64,000 nucleotides of DNA from assembly GCA_964434425.1 (NCBI GenBank), contig CAYSVH010000008.1, positions 1 to 64,000 of the forward strand. The letters are read 5' to 3'. Below the pieces are notes generated by a model, which saw nothing but the letters and a program-made list of their open reading frames with translations, did not search any database and was not told the DNA's origin. The translations under genes and the position numbers were made by a program. Source of the DNA: CALMEC01 sp964434425. GTDB lineage: Bacteria > Actinomycetota > Thermoleophilia > Miltoncostaeales > Miltoncostaeaceae. Below are positions 15,796 through 23,753 of the stretch, one piece after another. Position 1 is the first letter of the stretch; every line of letters starts with the position of its first letter.

Positions 15796-17922
15796 ATGGG
15801 GGGATATACCTTGTCTGGATTCCTGGCGGACAACACGATCGTGCTTGCCGTCATCTGTGGTCTCGTCGCCGTCATCTACGGCGTCGCGCTGACCATGTAC
15901 CTACTCAAGCAGCCCGCCGGAAACGAGCGGATGCAGGAGATCGCCCGCGCCGTGCAGGAGGGCGCGAAGGCGTATCTGAACCGCCAGTACGCCATCATCG
16001 GCGCCGTCGCGGTCGTGCTCTTCCTTCTGATCGGCTTCCTCGGCAACGCGGTGCACTCACCGCTCATCGGCTGGAAGGCCGCCATCGGATTCCTCATCGG
16101 CGCCGTGGCCTCCGCCGCAGCCGGCTTCATCGGAATGAACGTGTCCGTGCGGACCAACGTCCGTACCGCCGAGGCCGCGCGCGGAGGGCTGAAGCCGGCC
16201 CTGGGCGTCGCCTTCAAGGGCGGAGCGGTGACCGGTCTTCTGGTGGTCGGTCTCGGCCTGCTCTCCGTCGCCGCCTACTTCCTCATTCTCGGTGGCGCCA
16301 GTGACGACCCCGCCAAGGTCAGCGACGCGGTGAAGCCGCTCGTCGGTCTTGCGTTCGGTGGTTCGCTCATCTCGGTGTTCGCGCGACTCGGTGGTGGAAT
16401 CTTCACCAAGGGCGCCGACGTCGGTGCCGACCTCGTCGGAAAGGTCGAGGCCGGGATCCCGGAGGATGACCCGCGCAACCCCGCCGTGATCGCCGACAAC
16501 GTCGGTGACAACGTCGGCGACTGCGCCGGTATGGCCGCCGACCTGTTCGAGACGTACGCCGTCACCACGGTGGCCGTCATGCTGCTGGGCTCGCTGTACT
16601 TCGCCGCGGCCGACATGACCAACGCGATCCTCTTCCCGCTCGCCCTGGGCGCCATCTCGATCGTCACCTCGATCGTCGGCACCTGGTTCGTCCGCGTGGG
16701 CAAGTCGGGCAACATCACCGCGGCGCTGTACACCGGTCTCGGTGCGGCGACCGTGCTCTCCGCGGTCGGCTTCATCCCGATCACCAAGGGGCTGATGGAC
16801 GGCATCGTGCCGAACGGCCTGACGGACATCAGCTGGACCGACTACTACTGGTGCGCCATCATCGGTCTCGTCGTCACGCTTCTGCTGGTGGCGATCACCG
16901 AGTACTTCACCGGTACCGCGTGGAACCCGGTCAAGAAGGTCGCCAAGGCGTCCGAAACCGGGCACGCCACCAACATCATCGCCGGCCTCGCGGTCGGCCT
17001 GAAGGCGACGGCCGCTCCGGTCATCGTCATCGGTGGTGGTATCGCCCTCGCCTACGAGCTCGCCGGTGTCTACGGCATCGGTGTCGCCGTCATGGCGATG
17101 CTGTCGCTCACGGGTGTGGTCGTGGCGCTCGACGCGTACGGTCCGATCACGGATAACGCCGGTGGAATCGCCGAGATGGCGGAGCTTCCGGCCGAGGTCC
17201 GCGGTGTCACCGACCCGCTCGACGCGGTCGGCAACACCACGAAGGCCGTCACCAAGGGCTACGCGATCGGTTCGGCCGGTCTCGCGGCCGTGGTGCTCTT
17301 CGTGTCGTACATCGAGGAGCTGCGGATCGCGGATGCGGCGTTCTTCGAGACACTGAACTTCGAGCTCTCCAACCCGTTCGTGGTGATCGGTCTCCTCATC
17401 GGAGGAATGATGCCGTTCATCTTCGCCGCACTCTCCATGGAGGCGGTGGGACGCGCGGGTGCCGAGGTGGTTCAGGACGTCCGGAACCAGTTCAAGGAGA
17501 AGCCGGGGATCATGGAGGGGACGGAACGGCCGGACTACGCCCGTTGCGTCACCATCGTGACCAAGTCGGCCCAGCGTCAGATGCTGGTGCCGGGTCTGAT
17601 CCCGATCGTCGTCCCGATCATCACCGCGTTCATCTTCGGAAGGACCAACGGCGCCGAGATGCTCGGTGGTCTTCTCCTCGGTGTGATCGTCACGGGCATC
17701 TTCGTCGCCATCTCGATGACCTCGGGTGGTGGCGCCTGGGACAACGCCAAGAAGCTGATCGAGGACGGAAACCACGGTGGCAAGGGATCCGAGGCCCACA
17801 AGGCGTCGGTGACCGGTGACACGGTGGGTGACCCCTACAAGGACACCGCCGGTCCGGCCATCAACCCCATGATCAAGATCGCCAACATCGTGGCGCTTCT
17901 GATCATCCCGTTCCTGGTCTAG
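15796..17922 (+). CDS. hppA: K+-insensitive proton-translocating membrane pyrophosphatase
   Basis: Couples PPi hydrolysis to H+ export. The 708 residues span about 16 membrane helices. The catalytic loop reads GGGIFTKGADVGADLVGKVE then DNVGDNVGDCAGMAADLFE; a second site has DAYGPITDNAGGIAEM, a third DTVGDPYKDTAGPAINP. In GNTTKAVTKGYAIGSAG the lysine after NTT and the threonine three residues later mark the K+-independent class; K+-dependent enzymes have alanine there. The ATG at 15796 is kept, but TTG 15811 (starting at SGFLAD) follows a GGGGGG tract at better spacing. A strong terminator follows at 17941. Confidence 0.95.
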   Translation: MGGYTLSGFLADNTIVLAVICGLVAVIYGVALTMYLLKQPAGNERMQEIARAVQEGAKAYLNRQYAIIGAVAVVLFLLIGFLGNAVHSPLIGWKAAIGFLIGAVASAAAGFIGMNVSVRTNVRTAEAARGGLKPALGVAFKGGAVTGLLVVGLGLLSVAAYFLILGGASDDPAKVSDAVKPLVGLAFGGSLISVFARLGGGIFTKGADVGADLVGKVEAGIPEDDPRNPAVIADNVGDNVGDCAGMAADLFETYAVTTVAVMLLGSLYFAAADMTNAILFPLALGAISIVTSIVGTWFVRVGKSGNITAALYTGLGAATVLSAVGFIPITKGLMDGIVPNGLTDISWTDYYWCAIIGLVVTLLLVAITEYFTGTAWNPVKKVAKASETGHATNIIAGLAVGLKATAAPVIVIGGGIALAYELAGVYGIGVAVMAMLSLTGVVVALDAYGPITDNAGGIAEMAELPAEVRGVTDPLDAVGNTTKAVTKGYAIGSAGLAAVVLFVSYIEELRIADAAFFETLNFELSNPFVVIGLLIGGMMPFIFAALSMEAVGRAGAEVVQDVRNQFKEKPGIMEGTERPDYARCVTIVTKSAQRQMLVPGLIPIVVPIITAFIFGRTNGAEMLGGLLLGVIVTGIFVAISMTSGGGAWDNAKKLIEDGNHGGKGSEAHKASVTGDTVGDPYKDTAGPAINPMIKIANIVALLIIPFLV

Positions 17923-17940
17923 GCGACCGGAGTGGAGATC

Positions 17941-17985
17941 GAAGGGGGTGGCGACCAACGTGGGTCGCCACCCCCTTCGTCATTT
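17941..17985 (+). terminator. Rho-independent terminator of hppA
   Basis: A perfect 16-bp stem (17941-17956 with 17963-17978) with a 6-nt loop is followed by CGTCATTTT. It is the strongest intrinsic terminator in the window and directly follows the hppA stop codon. Confidence 0.9.
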
Positions 17986-17989
17986 TGGT

Positions 17990-18246
17990 CGACGGATGCC
18001 TCGCAGGAAGGCCTGTCCATCGGCCGCCGTTCCATGGGCCACACGGCTATTGAGGGAATGTCGCCGAGACGGGCGGTTCTGTGACGGATGTGATCGTCGG
18101 GTGTCGCCGAGCGAGTGATCGTCGGCGGGGCACCCGGGCGATGTGCGCGTTGTTCCCGCGCTCCCACGCTCAGTGCGGAGACGGTGAGGTGTCGCGCGAC
18201 GAAGCGACCCGTCTCCGGCGGGTGGGACCGGGTCGGCGCCTGGTCG
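17990..18246. other. Intergenic stretch downstream of hppA
   Basis: Between the hppA terminator and the end of the convergent secreted-protein gene. It holds an inverted repeat, GGAGACGG-N24-CCGTCTCC (about 18176-18215), which could end the minus-strand transcript. No coding sequence is supportable; the frames present are short and compositionally random. Confidence 0.4.
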
Positions 18247-19305
18247 CTACCCCATCTCGGGGAAGTAGAGGCGCTTGACGTGGGCGCGGAGCTCGCCCTC
18301 GTGGCCCTCCACCTTGTACTGGCCGATGCCGTTGGCCAGGATCGGCCGGTTCTTCGGGGCTGACGCCAGCGTGAACACGCATGTCATCGCGGTGCCGGTC
18401 CGGCATTCCGCGGGCGCACCCCCCTTGAATGCCGGCTTCCGCCCGGAGATCTGGAACCGCATCTTCGAGCGGAGGGTCGCGTTGATGCGCGTCTGGCCAC
18501 GGCCGCCGAGGTAGAGCGCGAAGCGGTGGGGGTAGTCCTGCCACTCTCGCGTGGTGAATGCGTAGAGGCCGCGTCCGCCCCGGTCGAAGTGGTACATCTC
18601 GAGCCAGATGCCACCCGCGCGCTGGAGGGCACGGCGCACCCCCTGGTGCGATCGGTAGTGCGGGCGACCGTCACGCCCGAGATTGTGGTCCGGGCCACGG
18701 CCGACGCCGATGGAGCTCACCACACCGGGGGCGATGAAGAAATGGACGCGGGAGGCGTACGTGCCCCCGTCCCGGTGGCGGGTGGCGCTGAGGATGTCCA
18801 TGGCGCGCGAGAGCTCGTACCCGGGCTGACCCGGCCTCCCCACCGGCCGGTAGGCGGGCAGCTTCTTGCCCGGGCGCTTCTTCCAGATGGGCAGCGACAG
18901 GTTGGGTGCCTTCTCGGCGAAGCGGTAGTCGATCTCGTCGATGAAGACGAGCCCGCTGCGGCAGTCGACCCGTCCCCAGGTGAACGTGCATGCGTCGCCG
19001 TCGATGCGGCTCCGCAGGTACGCCGCCATCCTCGCGCCGGTGCGCCGCTTCACCAGCTCGGCCGCCACGACGTTGTCCACGCGATAGGGCTTGTCCGCCT
19101 CTCCCGCGAACAATGCGCCGGGGGTACGTCCTGGGACGAGGAGCCGACCGTCGGCGGGGAGCGGTTCCGTGCCCGCCGGTGCGATGATCTTCCGGTTGGA
19201 GTCCGTGCTGCCGTACATGAACACGGTCGGCCGGGCATTGGCGGTGGCCACACCGGCGATCGCGAGTGTCGCAATCGCCGCGGCCAGGAGGCGTCCGGGG
19301 CTCAT
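18247..19305 (-). CDS. Secreted protein of unknown family, paralogue 1
   Basis: A 352-residue exported protein; a signal peptide (RLLAAAIATLAIAGVATANA) is followed by RPTVFMYG. I do not recognise the family. It aligns along its whole length with the next gene (19499-20569). Blocks shared by both: LFAGEADKPYR, WGRVDCRSGLVF, DEID-RFAEKAPNL, RVHFFIAPGVVSSIGVGRG, GGIWLEMYHFDRGGRGLY, YPHRFALYL and a C-terminal C-x-AMTC pair. Four cysteines at equivalent places suggest two disulfides. Alternating hydrophobic strands ending in acidic residues (VFIDEID, IWLEMYHF) are reminiscent of a glycoside-hydrolase-like barrel; that is inference. Start: ATG 19305, with GGGAG about 12 nt upstream. Confidence 0.8.
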   Translation of the reverse strand: MSPGRLLAAAIATLAIAGVATANARPTVFMYGSTDSNRKIIAPAGTEPLPADGRLLVPGRTPGALFAGEADKPYRVDNVVAAELVKRRTGARMAAYLRSRIDGDACTFTWGRVDCRSGLVFIDEIDYRFAEKAPNLSLPIWKKRPGKKLPAYRPVGRPGQPGYELSRAMDILSATRHRDGGTYASRVHFFIAPGVVSSIGVGRGPDHNLGRDGRPHYRSHQGVRRALQRAGGIWLEMYHFDRGGRGLYAFTTREWQDYPHRFALYLGGRGQTRINATLRSKMRFQISGRKPAFKGGAPAECRTGTAMTCVFTLASAPKNRPILANGIGQYKVEGHEGELRAHVKRLYFPEMG

Positions 19306-19427
19306 CGGGGCGTCATGCTCCCTTGATCGATATGCGGCTCCGGCCCGCGGGCGGCCGGGAACCTGTGCCGTCAGACCCTATACCGCGGGTTTGGCGGGTC
19401 CGCGCCCCTCGGGCACGCGGTGCGCGT

Positions 19428-19469
19428 CGAGATCATGAGGGGCCGCCGAAGCGGCCCCTCATGATCTCG
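19428..19469. terminator. Perfect 19-bp hairpin between the paralogues
   Basis: A perfect inverted repeat of 19 bp per arm (19428-19446 and 19451-19469) closes on a CGAA tetraloop. It lies just past the stop codon of the upstream minus-strand paralogue. There is no T-run on either side, so it is either a U-less actinobacterial-type terminator or an mRNA-stabilising hairpin. Confidence 0.65.
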
Positions 19470-19498
19470 CGATGCGTGTGCCCGGCTCCCGCCGGCGT

Positions 19499-20569
19499 CT
19501 ATCGGACGTCGGGGAAGAAGAGCCGCTTGACGTGGGCGCGGAACTGCGCCTCGTTGCCCTTCATACGGTACTGCCCGATGCCGTTGCGCAGGATCGGCGC
19601 GTTCTTCGCGCTGGAGGCCAGCTTGAAGGTGCAGGTCATCGCGTGTCCGGCGCGGCACTGGGCCGGCGCGCCGCCCTTCAGCTTCGGCTTGCCGGACGTG
19701 ATGAGGAAGTGCATCTTGGACCGCAGCGAGGTGTCCACCTTCGATGAGCCGCGACCGCTCAGATAGAGCGCGAACCGATGGGGATAGACCTGCCACTCGT
19801 ACGTGTTGAACGGGTAGAGGCCGCGTCCGCCCCGGTCGAAGTGGTACATCTCGAGCCAGATGCCACCGGAGAGCTGCAGCGCGCGGCGGACCCCCTCGTG
19901 GGACCGGAAGTGCGGCCGCTTGTCCCGTCCCAGGTTGTGGTACGGGCCGCGTCCGACGCCGATGGAGCTCACCACGCCGGGGGCGATGAAGAAGTGGACG
20001 CGCTCGGCGTAGGTGCCGCCGTCCCGGTACGGAATCTGGGCGAGGATCTCCATCGCCCGTGAGAGCTCGTACCCGTTCTGTCCTGCGCGGGCCGTCGGGT
20101 GATAGGTCGGGAACTTGCGCTTCGGCTGGGACCGGCTCGTCCGGCCGCGCCATGCGGGCGTGTTCAGGTTCGGTGCCTTCTCGGCGAACCGCCAGTCGAT
20201 CTCGTCGACGAAGACGAGCCCGCTGCGGCAGTCGACACGTCCCCACGAGAACGAACACGCGCTCTCGTCGACGCGCGACTTCAGGAGCGCCGCCATGCGC
20301 TCACCGTCGGGGAGCCTCGCCAACTCTCCGGCCAGGAGGTGGTCGAACCGGTACGGCTTGTCCGCCTCGCCAGCGAACAGGTGGCCGCGGGTGCGGCCCG
20401 ACACGTACAGGCGACCGTCGATGGGGAGCGCGTCGGCGGCACCCGGCTTCACGATCTTCCGGTTCGTGTCGGCGTCGCCGTACATCAGGATCATGGGCTG
20501 CGCGGCCGCAGCGGCCGCTGTCGCCATGAAAATCGCAGCCGTCACGGCCAGCAGGCGTCGGAGTCTCAT
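19499..20569 (-). CDS. Secreted protein of unknown family, paralogue 2
   Basis: A 356-residue exported protein with signal peptide RLLAVTAAIFMATAAAAAA before QPMILMYGDADTNRKI. It is a tandem duplicate of 18247-19305 with the same block order; the main difference is a slightly longer linker between APNL and the FPTYHP segment, rich in Arg/Lys. The conserved GHAMTC pair near the end matches a probable disulfide in paralogue 1. Both genes share an identical leader of about 18 bases (GGAGCATGACGCCCCG) before the ATG, evidence of duplication of the whole unit. It is upstream of paralogue 1 on the same strand, with a 19-bp hairpin between them, suggesting separate or attenuated transcripts. Confidence 0.8.
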   Translation of the reverse strand: MRLRRLLAVTAAIFMATAAAAAAQPMILMYGDADTNRKIVKPGAADALPIDGRLYVSGRTRGHLFAGEADKPYRFDHLLAGELARLPDGERMAALLKSRVDESACSFSWGRVDCRSGLVFVDEIDWRFAEKAPNLNTPAWRGRTSRSQPKRKFPTYHPTARAGQNGYELSRAMEILAQIPYRDGGTYAERVHFFIAPGVVSSIGVGRGPYHNLGRDKRPHFRSHEGVRRALQLSGGIWLEMYHFDRGGRGLYPFNTYEWQVYPHRFALYLSGRGSSKVDTSLRSKMHFLITSGKPKLKGGAPAQCRAGHAMTCTFKLASSAKNAPILRNGIGQYRMKGNEAQFRAHVKRLFFPDVR

Positions 20570-20735
20570 CGGGGCGTCATGCTCCTCAGGTCTCGAGAAA
20601 TGGTCGGACGGATCTGCGGGATCGATCCGTTGCCGGATGCGGACAATATCGGCAGAACGCCCGGACCGCTTGAACGAGGGTCAACCGCACCGGTCTCCGT
20701 CGGGTATGCGCCCGCCGGAACCCGAACCGCGGGAT

Positions 20736-21170
20736 CTACCAGGCGGACCCGGTCACACGCGGTCCGTCCGGTGCGATGGCCGCGACCGGGATCTCCTCCA
20801 ACCCGACGCACTGCAGCATGCGACGGGTGTCGGCGATGGCCTCCGCGTGCTGGTCGGCATCGGCGATGACGGCCACACGGATGTCGACGGCGGCGTCGAC
20901 GTAGTCGCGCAGCCGCCGGATGGTGTCGCGGCGCACGAGCGTCTCCGGGAGCTCGACCTCGACGGCGACGGGCGGCGTATCGCGCCCTCGCTCGCAGAGG
21001 ATGTCCGGGATGCCCCGACCGGTCATGCGGGGCGCCGGGTAGCCGTCGACCCCCGCATGGACGCGCCACGAGGTACGGGACGAGAGCTCATGTGCGATGA
21101 GGGCCACGCCCCCGTCGTGGAGGGAGAGACGGCGCTCGTAGTCCTCGAGCCAGCGGATGAACGGTGCGAT
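20736..21170 (-). CDS. Hypothetical protein with nuclease-like core
   Basis: A 144-residue protein if started at ATC 21170, which lies 7 nt after AGGAG; the first canonical start is GTG 21107, giving 123 residues. The longer form is favoured because the extra segment (APFIRWLEDYERRLSLHDGG) reads like real protein and GTG 21107 has no spaced ribosome-binding site. The centre has PDILCE and VAVEVELPET followed by a helix rich in Arg (TLVRRDTIRRLRDYV) and VRVAVIADADQH-like strand; the D...ExE spacing recalls PD-(D/E)xK nucleases, but I cannot confirm it. Alone between the secreted paralogues and a GRAM-type gene. Confidence 0.5.
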   Translation of the reverse strand: MAPFIRWLEDYERRLSLHDGGVALIAHELSSRTSWRVHAGVDGYPAPRMTGRGIPDILCERGRDTPPVAVEVELPETLVRRDTIRRLRDYVDAAVDIRVAVIADADQHAEAIADTRRMLQCVGLEEIPVAAIAPDGPRVTGSAW

Positions 21171-21300
21171 CGCGGTGCTCCTGGGCGAGGAGGATGATGC
21201 GACCCGAAAATGCTACGAGGACGATCGGACGGACATGACGGCGCCGAGCCGGTCACTACGATTGCTGGGACATCGCACAGTGACTCGATCGAGGGGATCG

Positions 21301-21759
21301 ATGGGAACGGCCAACAGGAAGCTGCCGAGGCGCAGCCATGCGGAGAAGATCCGCGACACGGAGACCCTGCGCAAGCGCGGCGGCGCAGACCTCCAGAACG
21401 GATGGTGGGGACGCCACGGAACGCTCTATCTGACCGATGAACGTCTGCTCTTCCACCCGACCCCGATCGACACGGTGCTGGGCGGCAAACGCCGTGAGAT
21501 GCCGCTCGACGAGATCGTCGAGGTGGAGCGGCTCCCGCACAGCCCGGACGAGATCCTTCCCGGCGGCCGGCGTCCCCGCATGGTCATCCACACGGAGGAA
21601 TGCGGCTACGAACTCATGGTCGGCGACCTCGACGCCTGGATCGACGCCCTCGAGATCGTCTACGCGAAGCGTCGGCGGAGCAGTCCGTCGGTCCGCGCTC
21701 CGGCCATCGTGCGCACCGGATCCACGACGGGACTACTCGACGAGGACTCCGTTCGCTAA
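21301..21759 (+). CDS. GRAM-domain-like protein
   Basis: A 152-residue cytosolic protein. Residues 25-80 (GGADLQNGWWGRHGTLYLTDERLLFHP, then KRREMPLDEIVEVERLP) follow the GRAM/PH-like pattern in which a strand G-L-L-T-(D/N)-RLLF-P is followed by a basic loop and an IPLxxIxxVE strand. The family is thought to bind lipid or protein partners; no specific role can be given. ATG 21301 has GAGGGG at 5-nt spacing. The 3' end carries the -10 (TAAAAT, 21757-21762) of the following Rrf2 gene. Confidence 0.65.
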   Translation: MGTANRKLPRRSHAEKIRDTETLRKRGGADLQNGWWGRHGTLYLTDERLLFHPTPIDTVLGGKRREMPLDEIVEVERLPHSPDEILPGGRRPRMVIHTEECGYELMVGDLDAWIDALEIVYAKRRRSSPSVRAPAIVRTGSTTGLLDEDSVR

Positions 21760-21780
21760 AATCCCGATTCCCGATGGGAA
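21757..21780 (+). promoter_or_regulatory. Promoter and candidate operator of the Rrf2 gene
   Basis: TAAAAT (21757-21762) is a good -10 with no clear -35, as expected for a regulated promoter. A perfect inverted repeat TTCCC-GAT-GGGAA (21768-21780) lies at the likely transcription start and is a candidate Rrf2-family operator. A related GATTCCC half-site is found at 24453-24459, just before the -10 of cysE. Confidence 0.5.
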
Positions 21781-21793
21781 ACGGAGCATTCAA

Positions 21794-22204
21794 CTGATCA
21801 CCATTAGCGACCGCAGCAAGTCCGCCGTCCTCGCTCTCGTGGAGCTCGCGCGCAGGGGCGGCCAGGGTCCCACGCCGATCCTTGAGATCTCCGAAGCCCG
21901 TTCGCTGCCGCTGCACGTCCTCGAGCAGCTCTTCGCCTCGTTGCGTCGGACCGGCATCCTGAAGAGTCAGCGCGGTGTGCGCGGCGGATACAGCTTCGCC
22001 CGTCCGGCCGAAGAGGTGACGATCCTTGACGTCGTCGAATGCGTGGACGGGGCCATCCCCGCGGCATCGGACGTGGGGACCCCCGTCGACGAGATCTGGC
22101 AGGAGCTGTGCTCCACGCTCGCGACGCGACTCGCGTCCATCACCATCGCCGATGTCGTGGAGCGCGAGATCCAGGCCTCCGGCACCATGATGTTCCACAT
22201 CTGA
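21794..22204 (+). CDS. Rrf2-family regulator, CymR-like
   Basis: A 136-residue winged-helix repressor. The N-terminus DRSKSAVLALVELARRG, the recognition helix LPLHVLEQLFASLRRTGIL and the wing SQRGVRGGYSFARP are standard Rrf2. The three closely spaced cysteines that bind Fe-S in IscR, NsrR or RirA are absent; only ECVDG and ELCSTL remain, far apart, which points to a CymR-like sensor of cysteine status. cysK follows at 20 bp and cysE lies nearby, supporting this. No ATG, GTG or TTG is available before the HTH: the best start is CTG 21794, 7 nt after GGAG; ATT 21788 is the other option. Confidence 0.85.
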   Translation: MITISDRSKSAVLALVELARRGGQGPTPILEISEARSLPLHVLEQLFASLRRTGILKSQRGVRGGYSFARPAEEVTILDVVECVDGAIPAASDVGTPVDEIWQELCSTLATRLASITIADVVEREIQASGTMMFHI

Positions 22205-22224
22205 CCACGAAGAATCGAGAGAGC

Positions 22225-23157
22225 ATGCCCGTCGTCGAGTCAATCACGGACCTTGTCGGAGGAACGCCTCTGCTCCACCTGGGGCACATCGATGACGGCA
22301 CCGGTGCACGGATTCTCGCGAAGCTCGAGAGCTTCAATCCCGCCGGAAGCGTGAAGGACCGCATCGGCCTGGCCATGATCGAGGCCGCCGAGCGCGACGG
22401 CAAGCTCGTACCCGGTCGCAGCGTGATCGTCGAGCCGACGTCCGGGAACACCGGTGTCGCCCTCTCGTTCGTCGCGGCCGCCAAGGGATACCGCTGCATC
22501 CTGACCATGCCCGAGACGATGAGCGTCGAGCGGCGGAACCTGTTGCGGGCGTACGGGGCCGAGCTGGTGCTCACGCCGGGGCCCGACGGCATGCGCGGCG
22601 CGATCGCCAAGGCCACGGAGATCGCCGAAGAGACACCCGACGCGTTCCTTCCGCATCAGTTCGAGAACCCGGCGAATCCCGAGATCCACCGGGAGACCAC
22701 CGCCGCCGAGATCTGGGAGGCCACCGGAGGTGAGATCGACTACCTCGTGGCCGGCGTGGGCACGGGAGGCACGCTCACCGGTGTGGGTGAGATCCTGGCC
22801 GCGCGCCGTCCGGGTTTCACGGCCATCGCCGTCGAGCCGTCCGACTCACCGGTCCTCTCCGGAGGGAACCCGGGACCGCATCGCATCCAGGGGATCGGTG
22901 CCGGATTCGTGCCGGGTGTGCTGAACACCGACGTCTACGGTGAGGTCATCAAGGTCGAGGTGCCCGACGCCCTCGAGATGGCCCGGCGCCTCGCCCGCAC
23001 CGAGGGCGTGCTGGGGGGCATCTCGTCCGGTGCGAACGTCTGGGCCGCGCTCCAGGTCGCCCAGCGGCCGGAGGCGAAGGGCAAGACCATCGTCACGATC
23101 GTCGCCGACACGGGAGAGCGCTACCTCAGCATCCAGGGGCTCTTCGACGAGGACTGA
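22225..23157 (+). CDS. cysK: Cysteine synthase (O-acetylserine sulfhydrylase)
   Basis: PLP enzyme that makes L-cysteine from O-acetylserine and sulfide. The 310 residues show the PLP lysine in NPAGSVKDRIG near residue 43, the substrate loop TSGNTGV near 72, and the phosphate-binding GTGGTLTGVG near 178; GGISSGAN is near 265. It follows the CymR-like gene by 20 bp on the same strand, so the regulator and enzyme probably share a transcript, and cysE 1.3 kb away supplies the substrate. GAGAG precedes the ATG. Confidence 0.95.
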   Translation: MPVVESITDLVGGTPLLHLGHIDDGTGARILAKLESFNPAGSVKDRIGLAMIEAAERDGKLVPGRSVIVEPTSGNTGVALSFVAAAKGYRCILTMPETMSVERRNLLRAYGAELVLTPGPDGMRGAIAKATEIAEETPDAFLPHQFENPANPEIHRETTAAEIWEATGGEIDYLVAGVGTGGTLTGVGEILAARRPGFTAIAVEPSDSPVLSGGNPGPHRIQGIGAGFVPGVLNTDVYGEVIKVEVPDALEMARRLARTEGVLGGISSGANVWAALQVAQRPEAKGKTIVTIVADTGERYLSIQGLFDED

Positions 23158-23195
23158 AGCGGGCGTGGGTGCGGACGGCGGTTCGTGCGCGATGG

Positions 23196-23747
23196 TCATC
23201 CTGGCGCGGTCGTCCCGTCGGGCCGGTACTCCATGACCACGTGGTCGCGGCTGTCGGCCGGGTTGTCCGGCTCCAGCTCGCCGCGGGCGGCGAGCGTGAA
23301 CCCGAGACGGGCGAGGGCCCGCCACGACCGCTCGTTCTCGGCGTGGACCGCGACCACCAGACGCCGCGCGTCCGGGCGGTCGGCGTAGAGCTGATCGACG
23401 AAGGCGCGGATCATCGCCGTGCCGAGGCCGCGCCCGGTGCGGGCGGCATCCCCGATGAGGTAGTCGATCGACCAGTCGTCGTCCGTCACGGGGACGAGGT
23501 CGGCGAGCTCCTTCACGTAGTCGGGCTCGCCGGCGTACGAGTAGCGCTGGATGAGCCCGAGGTCACCCTCGTCGTCGGATGCGATGAAGACCTCGGTCGG
23601 GTCGGTCCCGTCGATGCCGGGGCCGTACTCGGCCTCGAGCGAGTCGAGATCGTGGGGGTCGGCCCACCAGCGGGCCACGTGCGGGGCTCCGAGCCACCGC
23701 GACAGCATGGGGAAGTCGGTCCGCTGAAGAGGGCGGAACCGGATCAC
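23196..23747 (-). CDS. GNAT acetyltransferase, AAC(6')-like
   Basis: A 183-residue GNAT protein related to the AAC(6')-Ib / RimJ-like group: MIRFRPLQRTDFPMLSRWL, PHVARWW near residue 25, GLIQRYSY, the acetyl-CoA loop RTGRGLGTAMIRAF near residue 110, and RSWRALARLGF near 145. That group covers aminoglycoside 6'-N-acetyltransferases and siderophore acyltransferases, and resistance cannot be inferred from sequence. GTG 23747 is the start. It sits 6 bp after a second GNAT gene on the same strand, forming a pair between cysK and cysE. Confidence 0.75.
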   Translation of the reverse strand: MIRFRPLQRTDFPMLSRWLGAPHVARWWADPHDLDSLEAEYGPGIDGTDPTEVFIASDDEGDLGLIQRYSYAGEPDYVKELADLVPVTDDDWSIDYLIGDAARTGRGLGTAMIRAFVDQLYADRPDARRLVVAVHAENERSWRALARLGFTLAARGELEPDNPADSRDHVVMEYRPDGTTAPG

Positions 23748-23753
23748 GGTCGC

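Noticed and set aside
19302..19316. Conserved four-codon upstream frame (ATG ACG CCC CGA TGA) overlapping the start of both secreted paralogues
   Set aside because: The SD lies only one base before this ATG, too close for initiation, and the identity is explained by duplication of the whole unit.
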